Shown one piece after another: positions 1-7,482 of a stretch of DNA of 23,948 bases. The stretch is from positions 1 to 23,948 of the forward strand of contig CAZLQF010000035.1 in assembly GCA_964561545.1 (NCBI GenBank). The letters are read 5' to 3'. Numbering within the stretch: position 1 is the first letter of the stretch; every line of letters begins with the position of its first letter. The notes beneath the pieces were generated by a model. It searched no databases. It saw nothing but the letters and a program-made list of their open reading frames with translations, and was not told the DNA's origin. The DNA comes from CAZLQF01 sp964561545 (GTDB lineage Bacteria > Bacteroidota > Bacteroidia > CAILMK01 > CAYYUA01). The translations under genes and the position numbers were made by a program.

Positions 1-26
1 GGAATTCAGCCTTACTGGTGCTATGT

Positions 27-176
27 TCAGGGGGTGTATCAAAATCAAAAAATTAGTGGATTTTTTAGTTTTAAAAGCCTGCTGTTAAAATGTATATTGT
101 TTTTATTATCAAGCAGTTATGTGTTTTAGGGGTAAATTATCTTTTTAGGAGAAGAGGCTTTTGATACACCCCCTGA
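27..176. mobile_element. MITE-like element, 18-bp terminal inverted repeats
   Basis: The sequence tcagggggtgtatcaaaa at 27-44 is repeated as a perfect reverse complement at 159-176, giving a 150-bp unit bounded by 18-bp inverted repeats. The interior is AT-rich with no open frame. This is the architecture of a miniature inverted-repeat element or an internally deleted insertion sequence. The general form of the ends (G-rich, then tgtatcaaaa) resembles the ends of some DDE-transposase insertion sequences, possibly the IS1182 group, but I cannot confirm the family. No clear target-site duplication is seen next to the ends. A hairpin RNA is possible, but the 114-nt interior makes a simple terminator unlikely. 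Confidence 0.6.
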
Positions 177-308
177 CCCACCTAAATTTTGCTTTTATTG
201 CCTGCCACAACCCAAGGTGTATTTGAGCTTTTTCCCTGGGTTATTGAGCATTTTTGAGGTTTCGTACATTTAGCTTTAGTAAGTAAACAAGGTTATGGAA
301 TACACTGG

Positions 309-381
309 GTTGCTGCATAAGGCCTTTGCTTCATAAAAGCAAAACAAGGCGGGTTCCCCAAAATTTCTATAAGGCGGAAAC
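309..381 (+). repeat. Dispersed repeat, copy 1
   Basis: These 73 bp align without gaps to 17053-17125, with 59 identical positions by hand count (about 81%). The best conserved core is gggttccccaaaattt. Copy 1 can form a hairpin (ttgctt pairing with aagcaa, around 327-343), but the matching positions in copy 2 break it, so RNA structure is not supported by covariation. Both copies lie in gene-free DNA, which suggests an old dispersed element rather than a gene. A shared 13-mer, tttaaaaagtgaa, follows both copies in the same order (537-549 and 17166-17178), so the element may once have been longer. Confidence 0.6.
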
Positions 382-633
382 GCTCATTTTCATTGGAAAT
401 AGGGGTGTGGCCTTGATGATTTTTCGTAGTCAAACAAGTCGAGGCTTTGAAGCGATGGCGTTGTGAGTAGCAGATCAGAGAAGTTTCATGGGGTAAAGCT
501 GCAATTGTCCTTCATTTTGAAAAACTTCAATCACGTTTTAAAAAGTGAAGTTGTTTAAAAACTTCCTTGAGCTGCGACAGGGAAAAAGCCGAGATGTAGT
601 TTGACCGAAAGATCATCACAGCCACGATTTTTG

Positions 634-655
634 ATTACTTTTTTAAAAAAGTAAT
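634..655. repeat. Perfect 22-bp palindrome
   Basis: The palindrome has arms attacttttt and aaaaagtaat either side of a central ta dinucleotide (11 bases per half). It is perfectly self-complementary and lies in gene-free DNA. It could be a recombination scar, a weak bidirectional terminator-like hairpin, or part of a degenerate repeat. Nothing nearby shows which. Confidence 0.5.
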
Positions 656-1243
656 AGGAGATAAACTCCACCCCATTCGGAAGTCTTAAAAGCTTAAACT
701 AACTATTGTAAAAGTCAGGACCTTTTACGTTTACGCTACCTTTTTAAGCAAAGTATTGATTACCAAAAATTTAAATGTATAGAGAGGAGGAGCCTTGAGT
801 TTTCAATATTTTTGCCAAACCAGTTAACAGATTATTCTTGAAATTAAGTATTAAATGGCATGATGGTAGCCAACAAACAGCAATCATTAATCTTGTTTCA
901 ACTCCCTCTATAAAAGCGTATTTATTCTTTTAGTATCTCGAAAGTTCGGCTTAGAATTTACAGAACCTTATTTAACATTTACCAGGCGTAATTATTACTT
1001 GTTTGATGCAGGGCTTATTAACAGATATACCTTTTAAAAGAATTTGTATTGGTAAGATGTAGTTATTCCTCTTTAGATGTTGGACATAATCCATTTATAA
1101 AGCAGGGATGCTACCTATGGTTCTCCAAAACAACCTGATTTTATTTTGGAACATGAAACAGGGGGCACTGTGAACAATGGAGAGCTTTGCCGTATCGGAG
1201 TTCTCTTTACCAAAAAAATGCTCCTCGCGCTCAACTATTAACT

Positions 1244-1774
1244 TTACTCTATAACTTCAGCCCTAACATCAAATACCATGTTGGCCGCTACCTTGATTTT
1301 ACCGGAGGTCCCCTCATCAAAAGCGACATCATAGCGCATTTTAAAGCTTTCCTTGTCAAGATAAGGCGCAAGGTCAAGATTTTCTATTTTTAGGGCCAAC
1401 TGGGACCCTATGCTTTCCCGGATGTTTACTTTATAAGCGATCCTTTGTTCCTCGGAATCCTGGCCATCAACGTATACATGGATGGATTCAACAAAGCTAA
1501 AATCTCGCTGAGGCGGGTCAACAATCTGAAGGTTCAGCGTCTTTAAGGTCATCGTTTGAACATGCGATGCATTGGTGTTATTATTTTCAAATTCCTTGGA
1601 GCCTTGAACCCTAAAATCAGGCTCATAAAGGCCAGGTAATTGCATGGCCGTTTTAAGTTCCGGGATGCTTAATTCTTCACTTTTTTGAAGATCAAACTTT
1701 ACTTGGTTGTCCTTATCACATCCTGTTAGTACCAATAAAAACCCAATAAAGATATAAGTTAAAAAACGCATCAA
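1244..1774 (-). CDS. Hypothetical lipoprotein
   Basis: This encodes a 176-aa protein with a short hydrophobic N-terminus and a lipobox L-T-G-C at residues 16-19, so it should be lipidated on Cys19 and sit in the periplasm or on the outer membrane. The mature part is polar and alternates short hydrophobic and charged segments, as in a beta-rich fold. I recognise no named domain. It is the last gene of a minus-strand run, starting 17 nt after the TPR protein's stop, so it is probably co-transcribed with it. The TPR protein also carries a signal sequence, so the two may act in the same compartment. Function unknown. Confidence 0.75.
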   Translation of the reverse strand: MMRFLTYIFIGFLLVLTGCDKDNQVKFDLQKSEELSIPELKTAMQLPGLYEPDFRVQGSKEFENNNTNASHVQTMTLKTLNLQIVDPPQRDFSFVESIHVYVDGQDSEEQRIAYKVNIRESIGSQLALKIENLDLAPYLDKESFKMRYDVAFDEGTSGKIKVAANMVFDVRAEVIE

Positions 1775-1791
1775 TCTTGTTTTTAGCCGTC

Positions 1792-3279
1792 TTATTCAGA
1801 ATCAAGTCGCTTAAGTCCAGCTTTAGCTTTTCTTGAGATAGAACGTTCATATGCATAACCATCCTGGTCCAGGCAAAGCTTATATTGCTTTTCGGCTGCT
1901 TGAACCTTTCCTTGATGCTCCAGAATCAACCCTTTGTAATAATAGGAAGCTGGGCACCAATAAGACTTTAAATTTTGGGATTTTTGTACCAGCAGCGAAT
2001 CATAATAAGCAAGAGATTCATCGTCTCTACCTTGCTCCTGAAAAATTCTTGCTTTGCGATAAAGCATTTCAGCATGCAAAGGCGTATTGGGTTCTACCTT
2101 AGCTTCATCCTGATTTAAATAAGTTAATGCTTTATCATAATAACCGCCATCAAATGCCAATCTTGCTTTAAGAAGCCACGCATTGTTTTGATCGTATTGC
2201 CCAACTTCTTGCAAAGCTTGTTGGTCTTCACTTCTTTGCTTTCCTCCTTTTTGCTTCACCAGATACATGCAATTCTGGTATTGATCCATTTGCCCAGCCA
2301 TTAAATAGGACCAGCCAATTTTTAAGTAGGCATCTTTGACGTAACTTTTGCCCTCAAAATTTTCTATGTAGCGGCCAAAATAAAACTTGGCCTTGGGATC
2401 GTGTTTTTTAAGCAATGCGTCCCCTAATTTATAATCAAGATAAGGAATGGGCGGTTTTGATTCGCGATAATGGCTTAACGTCTCTAAAATCAACTTATTT
2501 TTTTTAGCCTGATCAGCAATATTGCTAAGGAAAACTTCATTGATAGGATTGTTGGGCGCTTCCTTTGCCACGGATTTTACAATTTTCAATGCTTTGGTTT
2601 CATTACCCAATAAATGCAACTGAAGATAAGCATAAAGCACCTTCGATTCTCTATAAAAATACCTATATTTATTATTGTTGGCCATTTGCTTCAGAGAAGC
2701 CTTGTATTTGTTGATTGCTTCATTTAGAGAACCATCCATTCCTGCAAGGTTGGCTAAAATATAATATGATTGGGGTAGGGACCCTACCATAGCCTGAAGG
2801 GCATAGTATGCACGGTCTGCTAATAAAAAATCCGGGTATTGCTCCTTATTGCTTTCCAGAAATTGATAAGCCCTATTTAAATCCCAAGCAGCTTTCACAT
2901 TATCACCAAATTTGAGGTGCACCAATGATTGGTGCAGGTAAATTTCTCCTTGAAGCAAATTCTTATATTTTGACTCAGGAGCATCGTCTATGGTATCGAT
3001 GCGCTGGCCCATCTTTTCGATTATTCGGGAATAGGAATTTCTATTTTCAAAAGCATAGGCTTTAAAGAAATCAAGGTAATTATTAAAGTAGGTGATAAAG
3101 AGGTTATCAGGGTTCTTCTTTCTTTCCTGGCTTAAGGCTTTACGGCATGCCTTTAGGTCAAACCGGAGTAATGCTTGATGAGCTACTTCGCAATTATTGG
3201 AATATTTAAAATGGGGCTTACCTGTTAGATTGCTAAAAACAAGAAAAGCAGCGAGCAAAATAAAGGCAAGCCTGACCAT
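1792..3279 (-). CDS. Exported tetratricopeptide-repeat protein
   Basis: This 495-aa protein begins with a hydrophobic signal segment (about residues 3-20) and is otherwise almost entirely helical. Repeating helix-turn-helix units carry TPR-like spacing, for example around residues 185-200 (LNEAINKYKASLKQM), 380-395 (YYDKALTYLNQ) and 420-435 (DDESLAYYDSLL). TPR solenoids are protein-binding scaffolds; no catalytic motif is seen. The overall form resembles the long-repeat proteins that Bacteroidota genomes annotate simply as tetratricopeptide repeat protein. It starts 50 nt after the zinc-ribbon gene's stop and is followed at 17 nt by the lipoprotein gene, so it likely belongs to the Nif3 transcription unit. 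The partner it binds is unknown. Confidence 0.8.
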   Translation of the reverse strand: MVRLAFILLAAFLVFSNLTGKPHFKYSNNCEVAHQALLRFDLKACRKALSQERKKNPDNLFITYFNNYLDFFKAYAFENRNSYSRIIEKMGQRIDTIDDAPESKYKNLLQGEIYLHQSLVHLKFGDNVKAAWDLNRAYQFLESNKEQYPDFLLADRAYYALQAMVGSLPQSYYILANLAGMDGSLNEAINKYKASLKQMANNNKYRYFYRESKVLYAYLQLHLLGNETKALKIVKSVAKEAPNNPINEVFLSNIADQAKKNKLILETLSHYRESKPPIPYLDYKLGDALLKKHDPKAKFYFGRYIENFEGKSYVKDAYLKIGWSYLMAGQMDQYQNCMYLVKQKGGKQRSEDQQALQEVGQYDQNNAWLLKARLAFDGGYYDKALTYLNQDEAKVEPNTPLHAEMLYRKARIFQEQGRDDESLAYYDSLLVQKSQNLKSYWCPASYYYKGLILEHQGKVQAAEKQYKLCLDQDGYAYERSISRKAKAGLKRLDSE

Positions 3280-3329
3280 TTACCGTACTATTTATATTCA
3301 ACGGAAAAGCTCCCGCTGAACACTTGGTA

Positions 3330-4103
3330 TTATACATCAATGCCCATATCTTGGTATACTTGTTGGGCCAATTCATCATCGATTAAAATCCGGCCACAAT
3401 TCTCACAGATAATGATTTTTTTGCGTTGAGCCACATCGAGCTGGCGCTGCGGAGGCACCACACTGAAACAACCGCCACAGGACTCTCTTTGAATAGTAGC
3501 AACCGCCAATCCATTTTTAAAATTACGCCTAATGCGGTTATAGGCATTGACCAAACGTTGCTCAAGTTTTCCTTCAGCTTCTTGTCGCTGGTTGTTATAA
3601 TCTTCTTCTTCTTTTTCTGTTTCGGCTATAATGTTTTCAAGTTCTTCTTTCTTTTCAGAAAGCTCGCTTTGCTTTTCCTCAATCTCAGATTGCGTTTTAT
3701 CTTTCTTGCTTTGCTGTTCATCAAGCTGGTTCTGGTAATCCTTAATCTTCTTTTCAGAAGCCATTACTTCAAGGTCTTGAAGCTCAATTTCTTTGGAAAG
3801 CGCTAAGTATTCACGGTTGTTTTTTACATTGTCTTGTTGGCCTTCATACTTTCGCTTCAATTCTTGCGCTTCTTTAATCTTGTTGCGCCTTTCCTCAATA
3901 TGCGCGTTTAATTCATTGATTTTATTGTCAATCTTTTGAATCCTCGTTTGCATTCCCTCAATCTCATCTTCAAGATCACTTACTTCAATAGGAAGCTCAC
4001 CCCGAACACTTCGAATTTTGTCAAGCTTCCGATCTAATAGTTGAAGTTCGTAAAGCCTTTTAAGATTCTCTTCTACGGATGTTTTTGTTTGTGCTTCCAT
4101 CAT
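3330..4103 (-). CDS. Coiled-coil protein with C-terminal C4 zinc ribbon (zf-RING_7 family)
   Basis: This 257-aa protein is a long, highly charged coiled coil from about residue 10 to 185, rich in E, K and Q, followed by a compact C-terminal zinc ribbon. The four ligands are C209 and C212 (CGGC) and C233 and C236 (CENC). This is the arrangement of the C4-type zinc ribbon family (PF02591). The family is often linked to nucleic-acid or ribosome-associated roles, but the precise function is not established. The start overlaps the Nif3 stop as ATGA, a classic translational-coupling arrangement. A second ATG directly follows the first (ATGATG), so the protein could start one residue later. Pairing with Nif3 is common in Bacteroidota as I recall it. 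Confidence 0.88.
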   Translation of the reverse strand: MMEAQTKTSVEENLKRLYELQLLDRKLDKIRSVRGELPIEVSDLEDEIEGMQTRIQKIDNKINELNAHIEERRNKIKEAQELKRKYEGQQDNVKNNREYLALSKEIELQDLEVMASEKKIKDYQNQLDEQQSKKDKTQSEIEEKQSELSEKKEELENIIAETEKEEEDYNNQRQEAEGKLEQRLVNAYNRIRRNFKNGLAVATIQRESCGGCFSVVPPQRQLDVAQRKKIIICENCGRILIDDELAQQVYQDMGIDV

Positions 4104-5215
4104 AAATAACTTATGGGGTTTGTATTTGTATTCGATTTATAAACTGCAAAGGTAGAAAATTTTTCTTTCAACCAATCATACAACAAATCGATGGTAAATC
4201 GTTCACTTTCAAAATGACCAATATCAGCTATGAGCAGGTTTTGATCAGCATCAAAAAATTGATGGTATTTAAAATCAGAAGATACAAAAGCATCTGCTGC
4301 TTCATCAATGGCGTCCTGCAATAAAAAGCTTCCCGCACCACCACAAACAGCCACCTTCTCAACTTGCTTGTTCCTCAATGGTGAATGACGGACGCAATCG
4401 GTTAGCATGGTTGATTTTACTTGCTTGAGGAATTCACTTTCAGCCACAGGCTTTTCGAGTTTGCCAATCATACCAGCTCCTGCAAGATGTTGAGTGGCTT
4501 CCAAAGGATAAACATCATAAACGACATGTCGATAAGGATGAGTCTCCATAAGGCGCTTAATGATCCTGTTTTTTAAATATCCAGGAAAAGCCACTTCAAT
4601 GCGGACTTCCTGCTGAACATGCATGCGTTTTTTACTGCCCGCAAAAGTTTCCTGATCATCCGTAGGTCGGAAAGTTCCCCTCCCATAAATATTGTAGGAT
4701 GCGAGATCATAAGGACCAATTTCACCTGCCCCTTCTTCAAACAACGCCTGTCGTATAGTTCCTGGATAATAAGCCCCGCTGTCTGACTTCATATCGGGAC
4801 AGTAAGTAACCAGCTTTTTCATGATATTTGAGATGGGCCGAAGAACCTTGGCATTTTGGAGGCCCAATTGCTCAGATATTTTGGCATTAACGCCTACATG
4901 GGCATGGTCGAGATTGGTATGGGCAGCATATATGGCGATGTCATTTTTAATGGCCTTTATCACGGAACGCTGAACATGGTCACCGCCATTGAGCCGTTTA
5001 ATTCCTTTAAAAATGATGGGATGATGGGCAATGATCAGGTTACAATCTTGTTGGATGGCCTCATCTATTACCTCCTCGGTTACATCAAGCGTTACCATTG
5101 CCCCTTTAGCTTCAGTATCCTGACTGCCTACCAACAGCCCCGCATTGTCATAATCTTCTTGAATTGATAATGGAGCAAACGTTTCAAGATAATCCGTAAT
5201 TGTTTTGATTTTCAT
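4100..5215 (-). CDS. Nif3-like dinuclear metal-center hexameric protein
   Basis: This encodes a 371-aa Nif3/YbgI/DUF34 protein. The family forms toroidal hexamers with a two-metal site. GTP cyclohydrolase or other hydrolase activity has been proposed, but the physiological substrate is unclear. Expected metal ligands are visible: H64-H65 in AHHPIIF, D103 in HTNLDHA, and H334 with E338 in DIGHFESE. The long insert between roughly residues 125 and 240 matches the PII-like middle domain of the longer family members. The frame is open upstream to 5392, but that extension is hydrophobic and not conserved in character. The family's normal start (MKIKTITDYLETF) is at 5215, just downstream of a good -7 box. 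It overlaps the zinc-ribbon gene by 4 nt. Confidence 0.92.
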   Translation of the reverse strand: MKIKTITDYLETFAPLSIQEDYDNAGLLVGSQDTEAKGAMVTLDVTEEVIDEAIQQDCNLIIAHHPIIFKGIKRLNGGDHVQRSVIKAIKNDIAIYAAHTNLDHAHVGVNAKISEQLGLQNAKVLRPISNIMKKLVTYCPDMKSDSGAYYPGTIRQALFEEGAGEIGPYDLASYNIYGRGTFRPTDDQETFAGSKKRMHVQQEVRIEVAFPGYLKNRIIKRLMETHPYRHVVYDVYPLEATQHLAGAGMIGKLEKPVAESEFLKQVKSTMLTDCVRHSPLRNKQVEKVAVCGGAGSFLLQDAIDEAADAFVSSDFKYHQFFDADQNLLIADIGHFESERFTIDLLYDWLKEKFSTFAVYKSNTNTNPISYL

Positions 5216-5246
5216 ACAGCAGGGTTTATTGAATTGACAGAACATA

Positions 5247-5254
5247 CAAAGATA
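5247..5254 (-). promoter_or_regulatory. Bacteroidota -7 box (TATCTTTG) for the Nif3 operon
   Basis: On the minus strand TATCTTTG matches the TAnnTTTG -7 consensus of Bacteroidota sigma-ABfr promoters and lies 31 nt before the Nif3 ATG. No clear -33 TTG is seen at the usual spacing, so the call rests on the -7 box and its position alone. Confidence 0.5.
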
Positions 5255-5413
5255 AAGAATTGTGGGTTTAGAAGGAATTAATGGATGATAAATTATCATG
5301 GGTAGAATGGTTTTCTTAACGGCAATGCAACTACTTAAGCAAAATAGGATCAACATGATCCAATGGTTGAACACCTTTGTTAATTCTATCACTAATTATT
5401 GCGCAACAAAATG

Positions 5414-5448
5414 TTTGCCTGCAATTCTTGACATTTTAGGTAAATTTG
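5414..5448 (+). promoter_or_regulatory. Putative promoter for lpxK
   Basis: A TTTG at 5414-5417 is followed after 23 nt by TAAATTTG at 5441-5448. This fits the Bacteroidota pattern TTG-N17-23-TAnnTTTG, at the long end of the spacing. The -7 box ends 22 nt before the TTG start of lpxK. Confidence 0.5.
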
Positions 5449-5470
5449 AGCGTCTAAAAAACTCAGGGAT

Positions 5471-6571
5471 TTGAACATTTTCTTTAAAATCCTGCTAAGC
5501 CCATTTTCATTACTATATGGTTTAGGCGTTGGGTTACGTAACTTATTTTTCAATATTGGACTTCTTCCACAAAAGAAGTTTGATTTACCTATTATAAGTG
5601 TTGGTAACCTATCCGTGGGCGGTACCGGTAAAACCCCCATGGTGGAATATTTGATTGATATTATACAAGAAGAAGGGTTGAAACCTGCTGTAATAAGCCG
5701 GGGCTATAAAAGGAAAAAAGGCGGTTATATTTTATTGGAAGATGAGCACTCGGCCCAGCAAGTAGGCGATGAACCTTATCAGATAAAAACCAAATTCCCC
5801 GAAACACCAGTAGTAGTATCAAAGAAACGCGTTAGTGCCATCAGAAAACTATTGCAGCAAGTACCTGATATTGATGTCATCATTCTGGATGATGCATTTC
5901 AATATCGATATGTAAAGCCTGGGATCAATATATTACTAACGGAATACTCCAACCCATTTCCCGAAGATTTCTTGCTACCTGCCGGAAATCTGAGAGAGCC
6001 TAAACCATCTAAAAAGCGTGCAGACATTATCATTGTTACCAAATCTATGAAAGTACTCTCTCCATTTGAGGTGGGCAGATTAAAGGAAATAATCAAACCC
6101 AAACCCCATCAAGAACTGTATTTTTCTTATATTAACTACCAAAGTTTTGTTGACTTCAACAATCCAGAAGCTACATATGACGTAAAAGATTTTAGTGATT
6201 ATAAATTTGTACTATTTACAGGTATTGCTAACCCTTTGCCTTTGAAAACTTTTCTTGAAAGAAGATGTAAAGAGGTTACTGTGATCAAATTTGGAGACCA
6301 CCATGAATACAACTACAAGGATTACAAAAAGATCAATGAAAAGCTCAAAGAGATATTTATCAATGAAAAGGCTGTGGTAACCACCGAAAAGGACATCAAA
6401 AGGATCCAAAGCCTCGAGGCCAAAGAATATTTTAAACTATTTCCCCTTTATTACCTCCCCTTGCAATTTGAATTTCACGAAACAGAGGAAAACCAAAATT
6501 TTAAAAATAAAATCATCAACTATGTTAGAAACAATCAAAAAAACCGTCCAATCAATTCAGGAAAAAGTTGA
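5471..6571 (+). CDS. lpxK: Tetraacyldisaccharide 4'-kinase
   Basis: LpxK phosphorylates the 4' position of the tetraacyl-disaccharide 1-phosphate lipid A precursor at the inner membrane, using ATP. The 366-aa protein has an N-terminal hydrophobic membrane-associating segment (about residues 4-30). The Walker A GNLSVGGTGKTP is at 45-56, RGYKR at 77-81, GDEP at 99-102, and the DDAFQ acidic motif at 140-144 (D140, D141). A GDHHEY motif follows in the C-terminal half. The start is a TTG; no better ATG lies near, and the N-terminus aligns with the usual LpxK beginning. The last 50 nt overlap the next gene in another frame. The resulting polar tail (about the last 25 residues) may be dispensable. 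It diverges from the Nif3 operon. Confidence 0.93.
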   Translation: MNIFFKILLSPFSLLYGLGVGLRNLFFNIGLLPQKKFDLPIISVGNLSVGGTGKTPMVEYLIDIIQEEGLKPAVISRGYKRKKGGYILLEDEHSAQQVGDEPYQIKTKFPETPVVVSKKRVSAIRKLLQQVPDIDVIILDDAFQYRYVKPGINILLTEYSNPFPEDFLLPAGNLREPKPSKKRADIIIVTKSMKVLSPFEVGRLKEIIKPKPHQELYFSYINYQSFVDFNNPEATYDVKDFSDYKFVLFTGIANPLPLKTFLERRCKEVTVIKFGDHHEYNYKDYKKINEKLKEIFINEKAVVTTEKDIKRIQSLEAKEYFKLFPLYYLPLQFEFHETEENQNFKNKIINYVRNNQKNRPINSGKS

Positions 6572-7334
6572 TTTTCAACCCGAGTATGGCATCGTTTTAG
6601 GAACCGGGCTTGGAGCTTTAATTGATGAGGTGGAAATTTATGACACTATTCCATATGATGACCTTCCTAACTTCCCGGTATCTACTGTAGAGAGTCATCA
6701 CGGTCGATTGGTTTTTGGTAAGCTTTCAGGTAAAAATATTGTAGCCATGCAGGGCCGATTTCATTATTATGAGGGCTATGACATGCACCAGCTTGTTTTT
6801 CCCATTAGGGTGATGAAATTTTTGGGCATAAAAGGGCTCTTTTTGTCCAATGCTTGCGGATCCGTCAATCCCCAGATTAAGACTGAGGACATCATGATCC
6901 TTGACGACCACATCAATCTTTTGCCGGACTCACCCTTAAGAGGAACGGCAGTAACCGAGATTGGTACTCGATTTCCTGACATGAGCGAGCCTTATAAAAA
7001 GGATTGGATCAAAAAAGGGCAGGCAATTGCCTCCGATCATGACATTCACGTTCACACAGGTACCTATGCGAGTATCCAGGGCCCCAACCTTGAAACCCGG
7101 GCAGAGTACGGTTATATACGAACAATTGGGGCTGATGTTATCGGAATGTCAACCATTCCCGAAGTATTAGCTGCCCGCCAAATGGATTTGCCATGCTTTG
7201 CCATATCTGTTATTACAGACGAGGGCTTCCATGAAGAGCTTGAACCCGTTTCCATAGAAATGGTAATAGAGGCTGCGAATAAAGCAGAACCCAAGATGAC
7301 CACAATCATGAAGGAACTAATTAAAGTGGTTTAA
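6522..7334 (+). CDS. Purine nucleoside phosphorylase (PNP-I type)
   Basis: This 270-aa enzyme cleaves purine nucleosides with phosphate to the free base and ribose 1-phosphate for cytosolic purine salvage. Family motifs are GTGLG near the start (phosphate loop), SHHGRLVFG, QGRFHYYEG, NACGSVN, and GTYASIQGPNLETRAEY. The signature GADVIGMSTIPEVLAAR and the base-site strand VITDEG follow. The frame is open 18 codons further upstream, but MLETIKKTV at 6522 gives the normal family N-terminus and length. That start lies 50 nt inside the end of lpxK, so translation is likely coupled and both genes share a transcript. The link between lipid A and purine salvage is positional, not functional. Confidence 0.92.
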   Translation: MLETIKKTVQSIQEKVDFQPEYGIVLGTGLGALIDEVEIYDTIPYDDLPNFPVSTVESHHGRLVFGKLSGKNIVAMQGRFHYYEGYDMHQLVFPIRVMKFLGIKGLFLSNACGSVNPQIKTEDIMILDDHINLLPDSPLRGTAVTEIGTRFPDMSEPYKKDWIKKGQAIASDHDIHVHTGTYASIQGPNLETRAEYGYIRTIGADVIGMSTIPEVLAARQMDLPCFAISVITDEGFHEELEPVSIEMVIEAANKAEPKMTTIMKELIKVV

Positions 7335-7482
7335 GCATTAATAAATTATTCGTCATAACTTCAATTTAGAGGAATTGATTAAAAGTGGTTACCTCATTGT
7401 TTATTGATCGCCAAAAAGAATTGGAAACTAAAACAATCCATGGTAACCATTCCAAATTTTTATTATTCATGCTTGGTAATTA

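Larger units (their letters stand above)
1..1243. other. Gene-free region with repeats
   Basis: No credible coding region is visible on either strand. The stretch lies downstream of the minus-strand lipoprotein gene that ends at 1244. It contains the MITE-like element (27-176), a copy of a dispersed repeat (309-381), short inverted repeats around 547-565, and a perfect palindrome (634-655). From about 660 to 1186 I see AT-rich, stop-rich sequence that I cannot assign. The small frames that open there do not resemble proteins. It looks like a graveyard of non-autonomous repeats, but that is inference. Confidence 0.6.

Noticed and set aside
5216..5392. In-frame N-terminal extension of the Nif3-like gene
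   Set aside because: The extra 59 residues are hydrophobic, precede the family's normal N-terminus and cross the likely promoter at 5247-5254. The start at 5215 was used.
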